A stretch of 64,000 nucleotides of DNA from Arabidopsis thaliana (Eukaryota > Streptophyta > Magnoliopsida > Brassicales > Brassicaceae): NCBI RefSeq assembly GCF_000001735.4, contig NC_003070.9, forward strand, positions 10,596,001-10,660,000. The letters run 5' to 3'. The notes beneath the pieces were generated by a model that was given only the letters and a program-made list of their open reading frames with translations, had not been told where the DNA came from and did not search any database. Below, piece by piece: positions 20,701 to 33,728 of this stretch (position 1 is the first letter of the stretch; the number at the start of each line of letters is the position of its first letter). A program made the position numbers and the translations under genes.

Positions 20701-22164
20701 ACTAGCAACTAATTTAGTTTTATGGATGGATAATAGATAAACCGTTGAGTATATGGTATCGCATAACATCCAATAAAGTGTATACACGTTGTTACTGTTC
20801 TAGAAATTCTTCGATTAATTTTTCAGTCGGAGCTCAAATTTAAGACACCAATTTTGTGATCTTAGTACCAATTCAAACCTCTAGTTCCCTTGTGGAGACT
20901 TTATAAATATTTACATAGGTCATAACATGCAACAACAAAACAACAATGATTAATTAGCCGTCACATGATATATATGAAGATTAACTAAGAAAAAACATTA
21001 TATTCAAAAGATGCTCGAGATGTCGGGATGATATGCACGTATCTAGCAAAAAACGACAAATGTTTTAATCATTTTATATATTTGTATGGAATATGATGCG
21101 TTTCGTTTTTACCACGTCAATCATAAATGATAAAATTGACTTAATTGGAAATATCTAATTATAGTAATAATTATAAGGAAGACTAAGGTGATGACTAGAA
21201 AATGAACTGAAATATACAAGACTACTAAAAGACAAACCAACTTGCTGATACAGCTGCAACGTGGCAAGTGTAATACATTGCATTGATGCCTTCTATATCT
21301 TAAACTTGTGGTAACAAATGATTTTTTTGACTTAAGTGTTCGGTCGTCAACTGATTCTATAGATGAACAATAAATTGTCTCGATAATATCCGCAAATCTA
21401 CTAATGTTAATTGCATAGACCAAATGAGCCACGGACAACAAATTTATTCGCCGGAAAAGTCGAAACATCAATCATTTAGGAATTTACGCTCTAGTCCAGA
21501 TCTATCTAACACTCCATCACTATATATGCATTCTTATATTGCACGTTCATTCTTCCAAGTTTACATTTCTTAGATAAGAACTATTGGAAAAGTCTACTAG
21601 GTAAAACCGTAAAAGTTGGTTACGGTGATGAGAAATCCATTCATTACCAAGTCAATAATCTAGAGAAAGTGTCTGTAATTCCAGAGTTAAAAAAAAGTCA
21701 AGATGTTCGTAGAAAAATTGGATTAGCAATATATACTGCTAAAAGCGCTACGGTGGAAGATATTTTCTTTTCTTTTTCTTTTGAGAACCATTGAGGTGGA
21801 TTTATTTATACAAATTTTTTTTTTCTTGGAATTATTTTGCAGTGAATCCGGTAAAACTTTCCAAATAATTTTTTTTTTCTTTATATGTTTGTTCGTAAGT
21901 TATATATTATAGATACGTGTTTAGAAGATAATTAAATCGATATTTTCATCAAAACTTGTAACTAAAGAAAACAATCATAGGTTACGCTATTATCATCGAA
22001 AGGTATGTGATGCATATTCCCATTGAACCAGATTTCCATATATTTTATTTGTAAAGTGATAATGAATCACAAGATGATTCAATATTAAAAATGGGTAACT
22101 CACTTTGACGTGTAGTACGTGGAAGAATAGTTAGCTATCACGCATATATATATCTATGATTAAG
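20701..22164. other. gene-free AT-rich interval
   Basis: No gene is supported. A 116-codon frame on the minus strand (21121-21471) has a hydrophobic, low-complexity tail and no recognised domain, so I do not call it. A slightly GC-richer patch near 21240-21480 could be an eroded gene fragment. Confidence 0.4.
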
Positions 22165-22510
22165 TGTGTATGACATAAGAAACTAAAATATTTACCTAAA
22201 GTCCAGTTACTCATACTGATTTTATGCATATATGTATTATTTATTTATTTTTAATAAAGAAGCGATTGGTGTTTTCATAGAAATCATGATAGATTGATAG
22301 GTATTTCAGTTCCACAAATCTAGATCTGTGTGCTATACATGCATGTATTAATTTTTTCCCCTTAAATCATTTCAGTTGATAATATTGCTCTTTGTTCCAA
22401 CTTTAGAAAAGGTATGAACCAACCTGACGATTAACAAGTAAACATTAATTAATCTTTATATATATGAGATAAAACCGAGGATATATATGATTGTGTTGCT
22501 GTCTATTGAT
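22165..22510 (+). repeat. second copy of the direct non-coding duplication
   Basis: Matches 13820-14245 in the same orientation through several collinear blocks (ATGACATAAGAAACTAAA to TGATTGTGTTG). It lies about 450 bp upstream of the DUF4408/DUF761 gene, so it might be an old promoter-region duplication. Confidence 0.6.
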
Positions 22511-22965
22511 GATGTGTCGATATTATGCTTGTTGTACCAATGCTCGAGCCGAGCGTGATCGATGCCTTGACAAACTATATATGTTTCCCGAATTAATTAA
22601 GTTTTGTATCTTAATTAGAATAACATTTTTATACAATGTAATTTCTCAAGCAGACAAGATATGTATCCTATATTAATTACTATATATGAATTGCCGGGCA
22701 CCTACCAGGATGTTTCAAATACGAGAGCCCATTAGTTTCCACGTAAATCACAATGACGCGACAAAATCTAGAATCGTGTCAAAACTCTATCAATACAATA
22801 ATATATATTTCAAGGGCAATTTCGACTTCTCCTCAACTCAATGATTCAACGCCATGAATCTCTATATAAAGGCTACAACACCACAAAGGATCATCAGTCA
22901 TCACAACCACATTAACTCTTCACCACTATCTCTCAATCTCTCGTTTCATTTCTTGACGCGTGAAA

Positions 22966-23802
22966 ATGACAGAAATGCCCTCGTACATGATCGAGAACCC
23001 AAAGTTCGAGCCAAAGAAACGACGTTATTACTCTTCTTCGATGCTTACCATCTTCTTACCGATCTTCACATACATTATGATCTTTCACGTTTTCGAAGTA
23101 TCACTATCTTCGGTCTTTAAAGACACAAAGGTCTTGTTCTTCATCTCCAATACTCTCATCCTCATAATAGCCGCCGATTATGGTTCCTTCTCTGATAAAG
23201 AGAGTCAAGACTTTTACGGTGAATACACTGTCGCAGCGGCAACGATGCGAAACCGAGCTGATAACTACTCTCCGATTCCCGTCTTGACATACCGAGAAAA
23301 CACTAAAGATGGAGAAATCAAGAACCCTAAAGATGTCGAATTCAGGAACCCTGAAGAAGAAGACGAACCGATGGTGAAAGATATCATTTGCGTTTCTCCT
23401 CCCGAGAAAATAGTACGAGTGGTGAGTGAGAAGAAACAGAGAGATGATGTAGCTATGGAAGAATACAAACCAGTTACAGAACAAACTCTTGCTAGCGAAG
23501 AAGCTTGCAACACAAGAAACCATGTGAACCCTAATAAACCGTACGGGCGAAGTAAATCAGATAAGCCACGGAGAAAGAGGCTCAGCGTAGATACAGAGAC
23601 GACCAAACGTAAAAGTTATGGTCGAAAGAAATCAGATTGCTCGAGATGGATGGTTATTCCGGAGAAGTGGGAATATGTTAAAGAAGAATCTGAAGAGTTT
23701 TCAAAGTTGTCCAACGAGGAGTTGAACAAACGAGTCGAAGAATTCATCCAACGGTTCAATAGACAGATCAGATCACAATCACCGCGAGTTTCGTCTACTT
23801 GA
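22966..23802 (+). CDS. DUF4408/DUF761 (cotton-fibre-like) protein
   Basis: Single exon, 278 residues, ATG at 22966 after a clean leader. Residues about 25-70 hold two hydrophobic segments (MLTIFLPIFTYIMIFHVF and VLFFISNTLILIIAADYG), the second matching the DUF4408 signature of a membrane hairpin ending in an ADxGSF motif. The middle is charged and low in structure, with a Lys/Arg-rich patch (KPRRKRLS) near 200. The C-terminus LSNEELNKRVEEFIQRFNRQIRSQ region is a DUF761 motif. Proteins of this design are plant-specific and often stress-responsive, but the molecular role is unknown. I expect a membrane-anchored protein with a cytosolic tail. Confidence 0.8.
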   Translation: MTEMPSYMIENPKFEPKKRRYYSSSMLTIFLPIFTYIMIFHVFEVSLSSVFKDTKVLFFISNTLILIIAADYGSFSDKESQDFYGEYTVAAATMRNRADNYSPIPVLTYRENTKDGEIKNPKDVEFRNPEEEDEPMVKDIICVSPPEKIVRVVSEKKQRDDVAMEEYKPVTEQTLASEEACNTRNHVNPNKPYGRSKSDKPRRKRLSVDTETTKRKSYGRKKSDCSRWMVIPEKWEYVKEESEEFSKLSNEELNKRVEEFIQRFNRQIRSQSPRVSST

Positions 23803-26800
23803 TTCGAATTGCTCCTAGTAGTATAAAATTAATTTAGACAGGACTTTTTAAAGTTTTGTTAGTAGTAGAGATACTAGAGTCTTGTTTTCAAAACTTGGTG
23901 ATGAGATGACTTTTTTTTGCAGTCATCAGTGTAAATTAATATAAGAATGTGAAAAGGTAACTGAAGTACTGGTCCTTTGTAAGAAAAGTCTATATATAAT
24001 CGCCTAAAGGAAAACATTATTGTATATCGGTCTCTTATGTTACATGTGTCTAGATTTGAAAGGAAGAACTATATTTTTTCTAATCTTGTTTACGAGAATA
24101 AAGTTAGGGATAAAACATGGACAATACCGGCTGCATGAAGGAATTGCGTTAACTTGTTCTAGAATCCAAGTCGAAGAGAATATATAGACCAAAACATTTC
24201 GGGATTTTGGGGTTACTAGAATAAAGTTCGTATTCCTTTTTCAGTGGATCGTGTGAGAATCAATGTTTTTGAAGGACATTGGTTCAAGCCGGTAGAATTT
24301 GTAAACAGAATTTGGGATGATCTAATGGACAATACTCTTGAGGGATAAAACCTATTTGCGATTTGGGTCATTTCTGTTTTATGGGCCTTTAAACGTAGAG
24401 CCCGTAAATTCTCAGTAAGAATAGAAGTGAATTCGTTTAAGACAAGTTTTTGCTAAAAGAAGGTTTTATCAAAAAGATAGTTGATTGGAAAAAATTCTCG
24501 ACATTAATGCGATCGTGATAAATGTGTTTGGAAACAAAATGCTAAAGATATGATAATGACTCGAAGATAATGTGCCAATGAGGTACGGTGAAATCGAATT
24601 CGGATCGGATTTTTATTAACTTTTCTATGACTAGAGGACCACAAAATAATCACCAACAAAGTTAAACTAATGATGGCAGAAAGGTATCGTTAGACTTTAG
24701 TTAAAGTCAATATGTCATGGGAGGTGACTCAGAAATGTAACACATCTCCTGAAATATGTAAGTGTATAAGTACATTAGTTGTGGTTGGTATGTATAATTA
24801 TGTCGAATCTTCTTGAAATGTAGAAATAATTGTAGAAGACTAGTAAAAGTCCAAAAACTAGCTTTCAAAGCATTCATTTTTCAAGGCTCCAAGTAATGGA
24901 GAAAATGCAAAAATAAATGTGTGATTCAGCGAAAACTAAAGATGGAAAACAAAATCAGACAGGCTTTAGACAAAGCTTTAAATGTTTCAAAAGTTTTGCA
25001 TATAAACATATCATATATTGGGGACAACTAACTAGTGAATAAAATATTTTTGATCATTTTAATTTCTCCACATAGCATGTTTTCATTTGATATTTAGTAA
25101 CAAGTACTTATAAAATTTGTTAGCAATCAAGGGGTTTCGTTTAAATTCAAAGTGAGGTTGATAAAAGAAAAAAACGATATTTAGTTGAAGTAATTGATCC
25201 ATCCATACGGAATACATAATTTGATACTATTGCTTTAGATTAATATTAAAGCAAACGAAAGTGAAAAAGCAGTGAATCTCCGTACGAATTTCCCGGGAAG
25301 GTACAGACATGACACATGGACACATGCGACGCCGTGTCTCCGGTGAATCATCAATCATGTCATTTAGCCAAACTATTATTTTTTTTGGTATCAATGTTAA
25401 GTTTAGCCAAATTAGATGATAAAAATAAATGCTGTTGTCGATATCATGCAACTTGATTATATATTTAAATAATGTATACAACAATCAGCATTCGATTATA
25501 ATCGTTCTTAAAACAAAATAACATATAGTCAAAGATGTCATCAAGATAAATTGGATACTTTTTTTATGATGGAGATGTCAAGTAAAATTGGACCCAAAAA
25601 AACGTGGATATGGATTGCAACGTACGGTCAATGCGAAGACTTTACTGAAAAATCAAATTTAGTGATCAAGTTTCTTTATAATGTATTAATTAATGAGGAC
25701 CTCATTAATGATATAGAAACCTGCAAAATGCAAATGCATTTCTGTATTTTTTATATATTATAATTACTGAGTATAGCAAATATGATCTGGCGCATCTTTC
25801 CAACCAATTATTTTCTCGCATTGTTCCAATCACAAGATATGTTTTCACATTAAAATGTTATTTACGCAAACTCCAAACTTTAAATAATACTCCCACAATT
25901 CCTTACTAATAAGTAATAAATGGATTAGTATTTCTCTTAATTTTCTTAGTTTAGCAAACTTATGTTATATCATTTTCTCTATAAGTTATTTATTTTGTAA
26001 TATTTTAATGCAATTTTAAAACAGTGATTATATTCCTATTCTTATAATCATTAATTATCATTCGTAATTTAAAATATTTTGGGGGATAGTTTGTAATGTA
26101 AAGATATAATATATAAGCTGATAAATATCATATGTCAATAATATTTATTTTGCAAGGGTAAGATCTGTTGACGAGGGTTGCAGCATAAAACAAAAAACAA
26201 AAATCAAAAGCGGCCGGTCAAACAATATTTTTGTCTCTTGATATATCATTTGGAGAACATATTAAATGATTTTTTTTTGCTAATTTTTTTTTAAAAAATG
26301 TTTCTAGTTATCTATCACAGATTTGACGTTAAAAAAATTAAGAAAATAAATCTCAATCTTATTTAAAAATAAAATAATTCTAATTCTTGTCTGATGATTT
26401 TTTTCACGAATATACATAATCTCATTTTGATAATATACGTCAAACAATAATGATTAAAAAAAAACGTAAATGCAAGTTGCAACAACTCGTCACTTGGTGG
26501 AGACACATATATTGCTGACTGAAAAGCCAAGATTGCAAAATATGGTTCTATGTGGATATGCATATACTTACGTAAAACCTTATATATTTCTGGACAATAC
26601 CAGAAACGTCCACTAGGGATGACTATGACATTAACTAAAAAAAACTATAATATCCACACAAAATTGTCGTAGATTTGGTTGATAATTGATTAATAACTAA
26701 GTACTTATTCAGAGATATTTACATTACTATATATTGGTTTCCATGGATAAAGTTTGATATAGACGTGTGATATTAAAATATGCAATTAACAATTGGACTA

Positions 26801-29079
26801 AGGATAAACGTTTTAAGCATCGTGGCAGGAAGTTTGTTTTTACTTTTCACCGATCATGAAAATATCTGAAGAATTTCTGTAAGTTTTCTTACATGCCTTT
26901 GCAAGTCTTTTGGTAATGCATCCCATGTGTCACAAATAATCAGGGCATGTTTCAGGATCAATTTTGTCTAGAAAGCTTTTTACCAAATTAAGTAACCGAA
27001 ATAAGATATTGTCAAATGTCACTAAATTTAAAAACATGATTAAAGATAAAGATATTGGTAGATTACAAGTAAGATTTTGCTTTCATTCACCTTTTTTGTG
27101 TGAATAAGAATTAAGAACTCTCAGAAGAGCCATGCGATTGAAACTATACCTAACATCCTTTTTAGTCAAAAACCTAATCTAATCTTAGAACCAATGCTAT
27201 TATTTTTGGTCCATAGCTATCTCGTTTAATTGACATTTTTCATGAGTTTGAAAACCAAAATGCTTTAACCATGAATAAAATATACTGGGAACAATTAATC
27301 ATGAAATGTGTTAAAAAGTTATGAGGTTACCTATAGTTTACACATCATCAGATTTAAATTTAAATTAACTATGTTACGATGGTTGTACTAACAAAACTAT
27401 TATATTATGTGTTTCATATGCTAATTTAAACAGAATTTGAGTATCTAAATATTGAAAACGTCTTGGTTGGTTTCACCAATAACCAATATGAAATTGTTGT
27501 CTTTTTCCTTTTTGAATTATTGCTAATTAGTTTTTCTAATGCATACATATTTAGAAAAAACAGCTTGGTACCACTACCAACTCATGACGGAGACAGTAAT
27601 ACAAACACTACAGTAGTCAGTAGCCTTCTCTCTCGTTCAACTCCAACCAATAATTTAATTTTAAATGCAAAAATTCAATATATATTAAAATATTTTTAAA
27701 ATCTAAGAAATCATTTTTTTCCAACAAAAAAAAATCAAATGAATAGGAAAAAAACAAGATTTTGTTCGTTCTAATTAATAAATTTATACAGTGATACTTA
27801 ACAAAAAAAACTTTTAAAACCTTATATCTATTTCCGCTAAATTATGTAATTTGTCTTTTGTAAAAAGTATTGTGTAATATTTTGAATATTTATATTGCAG
27901 AATCGTTAAATTATGGAAGACTTTAGTGAAAAGAACATTAAAACTAAACTTCAATTCTTTTAGAATGACAGTTTTATATTTAGGGAAATTTGCAAGAATA
28001 ACTAACAAAAACTTATAAATTAAGAAAGTAACACAAGGCAAAAATATCAGCTATACTCTCTATATTATATATAATAATGGCATATTTACTTCTTTCTCTC
28101 CACCTCATTCTAAGTCCCTCTTTCTCTTCTCTCTTTTTCATTTCTTTTTCTTTCTTCTCTCAATCTCTTCTCTTTTTCTTTTTTTTTGTATCACATAACA
28201 AACAAACGAAAATGACAAACTACAAAGTTGTATCTTAGGGTATAGTTTTTCTATACATCCAAAATAGTATAATACAACATTTTATTTCTATCCAAAATAG
28301 TACATGTTTTTACTTACAAACACTATTTACTATTTTATAAATTCAGATCCGATTTTAAGAATTCAAACTATTTTGTATGTACAAAAAAACATAGGGTTTT
28401 TTCTAAGAAATTTTATAACTGGAATTTATATTTTGGAAAAGATATAGCAAAAAAAAAACAAATAGGTGAAAACTAAAGTAAGTGTTACTAAATCATCTCA
28501 CCTCCAATTCAACACTAAAATTGTCTTTTCCTTATCCTTACATGCTATTTTCTTAATTTCTATACATATGGTGCTATATTCTTAATTTGTTTATCAAATA
28601 TGGTTATTCAGTTAAATCATCCTTATATTTATATATTAATTTTGTATTTAAAAAAATTAAAAACGAAATTTTACTAAAATAAAAATAGATCCAACTCCAA
28701 AATCTATTATATAATTTTAATTCATTTTTATGATATCACGGATTAAATAAGAACTTACAAAAATTTTAATATATCATAATTGGTAAAACATCTACATAAT
28801 TGCGAAACTATTTATAATCAAGAGAACTTACAATTTCTTAAAATAGTAACAGTAGTTCGTAAAAAAAAAAACACCGACGCAATTGCGAAACTATTTTAAT
28901 AATTAAGAGTTTTTTTTTTTTTCTCATAATCCATAATTAATTTCATAAACTCATGCAAAAATGAGATAATATCACATTTCATTAATAAAAATAAAAACAC
29001 TTCTTTCTCTTTGCTCTCACTAAAAGACAAAAACAATCACGAGCCAACACCTCTTCATCTTCTCCAAATCAATCCATCA
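23803..29079. other. 5.3-kb gene-free interval
   Basis: No convincing coding frame, RNA gene or terminal-repeat element was recognised. The first 150-200 bp are likely 3' UTR of the DUF4408 gene. The stretch about 24150-24720 is less AT-rich and has mixed codon-like content with stops, possibly an eroded gene. The last 100 bp are the F-box gene leader. Mononucleotide A and T runs are frequent. Confidence 0.45.
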
Positions 29080-29130
29080 ATGGAGTCTTCTCCCATCTCT
29101 CTCTCTTCCTCCTCAGATCTCACACTCTGA
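29080..29130 (+). CDS. 16-residue upstream ORF of the F-box gene
   Basis: An ATG in the leader opens a frame encoding MESSPISLSSSSDLTL and stops at 29128-29130, 16 bases before the main ATG. The context (TCAATGG) is moderate. It could reduce main-frame translation; conservation is untested. Confidence 0.4.
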   Translation: MESSPISLSSSSDLTL

Positions 29131-29146
29131 AAAATCCCCCAAAGCC

Positions 29147-30286
29147 ATGTCTTACCTTCTTCGCTCCGATCCGGTTTCACGAATCCACCCAGAACCTCAA
29201 TCTCTAACCTCTTTCGACCACTTCGATCTCCTCCCTGACTCTCTCCTCCTCTTAATCTTCGACAAAGTCGCCGACGTCAAAGATCTCGGCCGTTGCTGCA
29301 TCGTATCTCGTAGATTCCACTCTCTCGTCCCTTTCGTTGAGAACGTTCTCGTCCGTGTTGATTGTGTTATCTCCGACGATGATTCCTCTTCCTCCGACGA
29401 GAATCATCGATTCTCTTTAAACACTGCATCGATCTCAGACGCCGGCGGTGCTGGTGGCTCCTTCTCCGCCTTGTTCCGTCTCGTATTCGCTCCAATTTTC
29501 AAACCGTTTCAAATGTTAGGGCAGATTCTAGGACCGAAACGATCGTCTTCTTCGTTCGATGCGTCGTTTTCAGCGATTAACGATGAGATCGGCGTAACGC
29601 ATCACTCTCCGACTCAGGTATTGAAAAACTTCGGTGAGATTCGGTTTTTGAAAATCGAACTTCCTACAGGAGAATTAGGTATCGAGGATGGTATATTGTT
29701 GAAATGGAGAGCTGATTTTGGATCTACGCTTGATAATTGTATGATACTTGGAGCATCTTCGGTGATTCAGTCGAATTCAGTGAAGAATCATGAGAATTCG
29801 GTTGATGAAGACAATGGTAACATACCTGAGTCGTTTTACACTAATGGAGGGCTTAAGCTTCGTGTGGTTTGGACGATAAGCTCGTTAATCGCTGCGTCGG
29901 CTCGGCATTATCTTCTTCAACCGATTATCAATGAGCATAAGTCGTTAGATCGTTTGGTTTTATCTGATGCTGATGGGCAAGGTGTTTTGTGTATGAATAG
30001 AGAACAGCTTGAAGAGCTTAGAGTTACTCCTTTATCAGCTTCTTCTGCTTCGAAGAGGACGCTTGTGCCTGCGTTGAATATGAGGTTGTGGTATGCTCCG
30101 GAATTGGATTTACCTGATGGGACGGTGTTGAAAGGTGCGACATTGGTGGCTATTAGGCCGAGTGAGTCTAAGAAGGAAGTTTGTGATGCTTCTTGGTTGT
30201 CTGATGCTTTTGAGGAACCGTTTGGGACTGTGGCGAAGATGTTGATCAAGAGGAGGACTTATTGTTTGGAGATGAACTCGTTCTGA
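29147..30286 (+). CDS. F-box family protein
   Basis: One coding exon, 379 residues. Residues about 24-60 form the F-box: FDLLPDSLLLLIFDKVADVK, then DLGRCCIVSRRFHSLVP. F-box proteins bind SKP1 and supply substrate specificity to SCF ubiquitin ligases. The rest has no LRR or Kelch repeats. It matches a plant F-box subclass with a long conserved C-terminal region (KIELPTGELG, VVWTISSLIAASARHYLL, LVLSDADGQGVL, MRLWYAPELDLPDG motifs), whose substrates are unknown. Codon use is ordinary and the frame is clean. A 16-residue upstream ORF precedes it and a likely 3' UTR intron follows. Confidence 0.85.
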   Translation: MSYLLRSDPVSRIHPEPQSLTSFDHFDLLPDSLLLLIFDKVADVKDLGRCCIVSRRFHSLVPFVENVLVRVDCVISDDDSSSSDENHRFSLNTASISDAGGAGGSFSALFRLVFAPIFKPFQMLGQILGPKRSSSSFDASFSAINDEIGVTHHSPTQVLKNFGEIRFLKIELPTGELGIEDGILLKWRADFGSTLDNCMILGASSVIQSNSVKNHENSVDEDNGNIPESFYTNGGLKLRVVWTISSLIAASARHYLLQPIINEHKSLDRLVLSDADGQGVLCMNREQLEELRVTPLSASSASKRTLVPALNMRLWYAPELDLPDGTVLKGATLVAIRPSESKKEVCDASWLSDAFEEPFGTVAKMLIKRRTYCLEMNSF

Positions 30287-30309
30287 TTTCGCATTATGAC
30301 CGGTTTCAG

Positions 30310-30660
30310 GTAATAGTACATTGTGTCATTCTATGGTTTTGTATACTGCTCTGTTTGGATGTTTGAATTAGCTTCCCTTTGTGGCATTAGCAATGATCTG
30401 AAAATTTGATTATCATTTATGATGCAAGAACCAGTTTGAGGAGTCATAGTATAGTGTGTTTGCCTTGTCTGTCCTCATGTTCTTCGAATTGTATTAGCTT
30501 GGGTGATGATGTTTTTGAGCTGAGATCATGTATCACTGATGCGGTTGATTTGTGACCAAAATGAATAAAATTTGAGTTGCTTTTCGTACATATTAGAGTC
30601 TTATATCTGGTTTAGATTATGGGGAAGGTGTTGACAGTGTTAATCATAGACATTTTGCAG
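30310..30660 (+). other. probable 3' UTR intron of the F-box gene
   Basis: TTTCAG/GTAATAG at 30309/30310 and a good pyrimidine-rich acceptor ending in TTTTGCAG at 30660 fit a 351-bp intron beginning 24 nt after the stop codon. Too short a stop-to-junction distance to predict nonsense-mediated decay. Splicing is inferred from sites only. Confidence 0.45.
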
Positions 30661-32753
30661 ATGGTGGGAGCAAACAAATCCACATATGTTGGAGAATGAA
30701 GGAAAGAGAACAGAGAGTTCACAAATGTCCTGAAGCCAAAAACCGCAAATCTCTCGACTTTTTTTGAGACATACTGCTTCGCCAGTCATGAGGCCTGCGT
30801 CGAATGAATCTGCAGGCATGGAGGATGCCGAAGGGAGGTTCTCTGAAACCGAAGAAGAACGCCATTGTACATACACTCTTGTAAAAGAAGTCTGCGAGTG
30901 AGGAAGAACATGTGTGTGATCTGTGTTAAAAAGAGGCACATATGAAGGATGTGAATCGTCGTAACACGTAAGGGATTATGTTACAAAAGAGTCTGTAATA
31001 ATATGTATAAGCTTTATTTCGACACTTTGATGTTCTGTTCTTGATACTTGGATACTCTGTTCTTGAAGCTAACTACTTTAGACATTGATCTTCCTTTTTA
31101 TCCCCTCTCTAATTTGATATATGCTCTTGTATTACTCATACTGCCCCAATTGTAACATAGAAGCTTAAAAATGCTACATAACATGCAGCCAACAGAATGA
31201 GGATGACCTGAAAACATTGGTCCGAGTTTCGGACAAAGTTTATGACAATGAACATGAACACATATAGAGACATATATATGATTCATTACATAACACATGT
31301 TTCTCATCAAACAAAAACAATTCCTCGCGGTCTGAACATACAATCAACCTGGCTTATGATTGCAATGGAGGATTCATATACATGCTCAGGGCTGCACAAA
31401 CATCGTCTTCCCACAAATTACACTTCCACTCCTGCATATATTCCAAGAAACATTTTCATATATCAACCATATATCTTGATGAAAGTATGAGCCACGACCA
31501 AGTTGTTCAAACCCATTATCAAGAAATCGAAGTGTGGAAGTAATGTATAACAACCACTGGAGTTTAATCATCTTCCTTCACACAATAATACATTATGAAC
31601 TATAAAAACTCATTTAGCCTTACAATTCCTCATTACTAGAAACAAATCCAACCTTTACAAATCAGTGCTATGTTGATACCAAAGTCTATATTATTGTTAT
31701 TAAAGAAGTTCCTGTAGTTTAGTGCCCATAGTATCAAACCAAAAAGTAAGAAATTTAAGAAATGAATCAATCAACCAAGCTCCACTTAGTTTATGTATCA
31801 AAACAACATCAATTCAGATTTCAGGTAAAAGAAAACATATGAATCACTCAAAATGTGATGTGAAAGAGATCTAAAAATGTGAGTGCTCCGAATTAAAGGG
31901 AAAGAGCTCATGACAACAATGAAGAGATGGGATAATTAGAGTCCGACACATAGCATGTGGTGCCACTTCAGGAGGACAATGTTTTAAAACAATTTTGCCA
32001 GGCAAAAAACACTCAACTTCCCATCTTTTTCTCTTAAATAAAATATTTATCTATTAAGGACAAAACTTTCTTCATAGCAAAGTCTTTTGTCAAATGTTGA
32101 TTCTTTGATGCCAATTATTAAATATTAACTAACTTCTTTCTTATCCAAAACAGTTCATCACCTCATTACATTTTCCATATTAAAATAAATTGCTATAAAG
32201 ATTTCCTAAACCAAGAACTTGCAATACTAATATATATATATAACTAATTCAATGGAGTCAAAAGGTTTAGGTGAATTACTGTATCATGTGAATGAATAAA
32301 TACATCAAAATGGGACACAAATTTAATGAAATGACCTACCCTTAGAGAAAATAAGTAAATGATCACAAATTGGAACAAGGTGATGCTGAGGAAGAAGGAA
32401 ACCCAACATAGAACACATGAGGAGACAAAAACAGACGATGAAGCCCTCTTTTCAAATTCATCCACATGTCATTGATTATATAATCCTAAAGTCATTATTA
32501 CTTCGAGACACACAAAAATGTAATGAAATTATGAAACCAACAAAATATGACTCACTGCCACGCCCCAATAAACCATCTTTCTTTTGTGAAATCAAGAAAC
32601 CAAAATTTATAACAAATCAAACAACATGGTACTATCACTACATTTAACTAATCCATAAACCATTTTTCTAAAAACTGAAGAATTGAGATACTAAAAAGAT
32701 AGAAAAAGACTAACCAAGATTGGCGAGAGATGAAAGGAAGCATTTTGTTTTTA
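30661..32753. other. F-box 3' exon and intergenic space to TCP24
   Basis: About 350 bp after the intron are probably 3' UTR of the F-box gene. The rest is AT-rich with no supported gene. The portion nearest 32753 must contain the TCP24 3' UTR (minus strand). Confidence 0.45.
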
Positions 32754-33728
32754 CTATCTCCTTTCCTTTGCCTTGTCATCAGAGCTCCGGTTTCCTTCGC
32801 CGTAATAAAGATATAGCCGACCATCAAAAGTCTCCGGAAGCTGGTGGTTATGGTGGTCAAGAGGTGGAGGTGTAGCCATGAAAAAGGAAATGCTTTGACT
32901 ATCCATTGGAGAAGAGGAAGAAGAAGACGAAGAAATCGATGACCTTTGAGTAATGTTGTTGTTGTTATTCAGAAAGAGAGATTGTGAATTGGACTGAAGG
33001 GTCCCCCTACTACTGTAACCACCATTAATGGCAGAAGAAGAAGAAGAGATTCCAAAGTTGTAATCAGGTACAAAGGAGAATGGGTGATTCATTGGCTCTT
33101 GAGAGGAAGAGTTTGGTATTTGCAGCTGAACCGGGTTAAAGCAATCAGAACCACCGGTCCAATTCCGGTTACTCGGTTGTTGGTCAAAACCACCAGTGAG
33201 AAGCTGAGTGAATGAGCTATGAGCATTCTGCAAATCTTTATCTCTGTCTTTAGCTGTTCTTTCTCTAGCTCTCTCTCTTGCTTTCCCACGAATCTCTGTT
33301 CTTGATAACGACAACAGCGAACTCTCAGATGTTCCACTACTACAAGCAGATTTGGTCTGATTCTGATTCTGATCAAGATGATCAAAATTTGTGTTAAGCA
33401 AAGGAAGATCAGTGATTGAATCAGAAGCTGCATTGATTAACCATTCAACAGCTTTACTTGGCTGATCAAATCCAAGACGATCTTGAAGATCATAGAACTG
33501 GATTGCTGTAGCAACTGAGAGACGTATTCTTCGATCTCTTAAACCTTTTGATGTTAACACTTTGCTATGTCTATCTTTGCCACCAGAAGCTCGTGAAACC
33601 CTAATGATACGAGACGATGGATTGTTCCAATTCCTCATTAGTCCAGTGTTGTCCTCTGAGAATCTTTGTAGCTTTCTGCTTTGTTGTTCTTGATGTTTTT
33701 GTAACTCAATGTCTTCGTCAACCTCCAT
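32754..33728 (-). CDS. TCP24: TCP24, class II (CIN) TCP transcription factor
   Basis: Single coding exon, 324 residues, start at 33728. The TCP basic helix-loop-helix domain spans residues about 49-107: [20 protein letters not shown], then [20 protein letters not shown] and PSKAVEWLI. An Arg-rich R-domain-like stretch ([15 protein letters not shown]) follows near 165-180, as in CIN-type TCPs. The C-terminal half has Asn and Ser runs. CIN TCPs bind GGNCCC-type sites in the nucleus and restrain leaf cell proliferation. The frame contains a miR319 target site. An in-frame upstream extension exists (to 33845), but the internal ATG gives the known protein start. Confidence 0.95.
   Translation of the reverse strand: MEVDEDIELQKHQEQQSRKLQRFSEDNTGLMRNWNNPSSRIIRVSRASGGKDRHSKVLTSKGLRDRRIRLSVATAIQFYDLQDRLGFDQPSKAVEWLINAASDSITDLPLLNTNFDHLDQNQNQTKSACSSGTSESSLLSLSRTEIRGKARERARERTAKDRDKDLQNAHSSFTQLLTGGFDQQPSNRNWTGGSDCFNPVQLQIPNSSSQEPMNHPFSFVPDYNFGISSSSSAINGGYSSRGTLQSNSQSLFLNNNNNITQRSSISSSSSSSSPMDSQSISFFMATPPPLDHHNHQLPETFDGRLYLYYGEGNRSSDDKAKERR
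32989..33008 (-). promoter_or_regulatory. miR319 target site in TCP24 mRNA
   Basis: The plus strand reads TTGGACTGAAGGGTCCCCCT. Its first 13 bases equal the 5' part of miR319 and the last bases match after a one-base offset, so the mRNA is highly complementary. The site codes for RGTLQS at residues about 241-247. miR319 cleavage of this group of TCP mRNAs is well established. Confidence 0.9.

Noticed and set aside
21121..21471. 116-codon minus-strand frame
   Set aside because: Low-complexity hydrophobic tail, no domain, AT-rich with no leader or splice support; a chance frame is likelier.
27463..27699. 78-codon plus-strand frame in the long gene-free interval
   Set aside because: It starts without a leader and shows no domain; composition matches the flanking AT-rich DNA.
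30640..30939. 99-codon minus-strand frame after the F-box gene
   Set aside because: It lies in the probable F-box 3' UTR exon, has no domain and no promoter-like flank.
33089..33433. Second minus-strand frame within TCP24
   Set aside because: An alternative frame of the TCP24 coding exon with no independent features.
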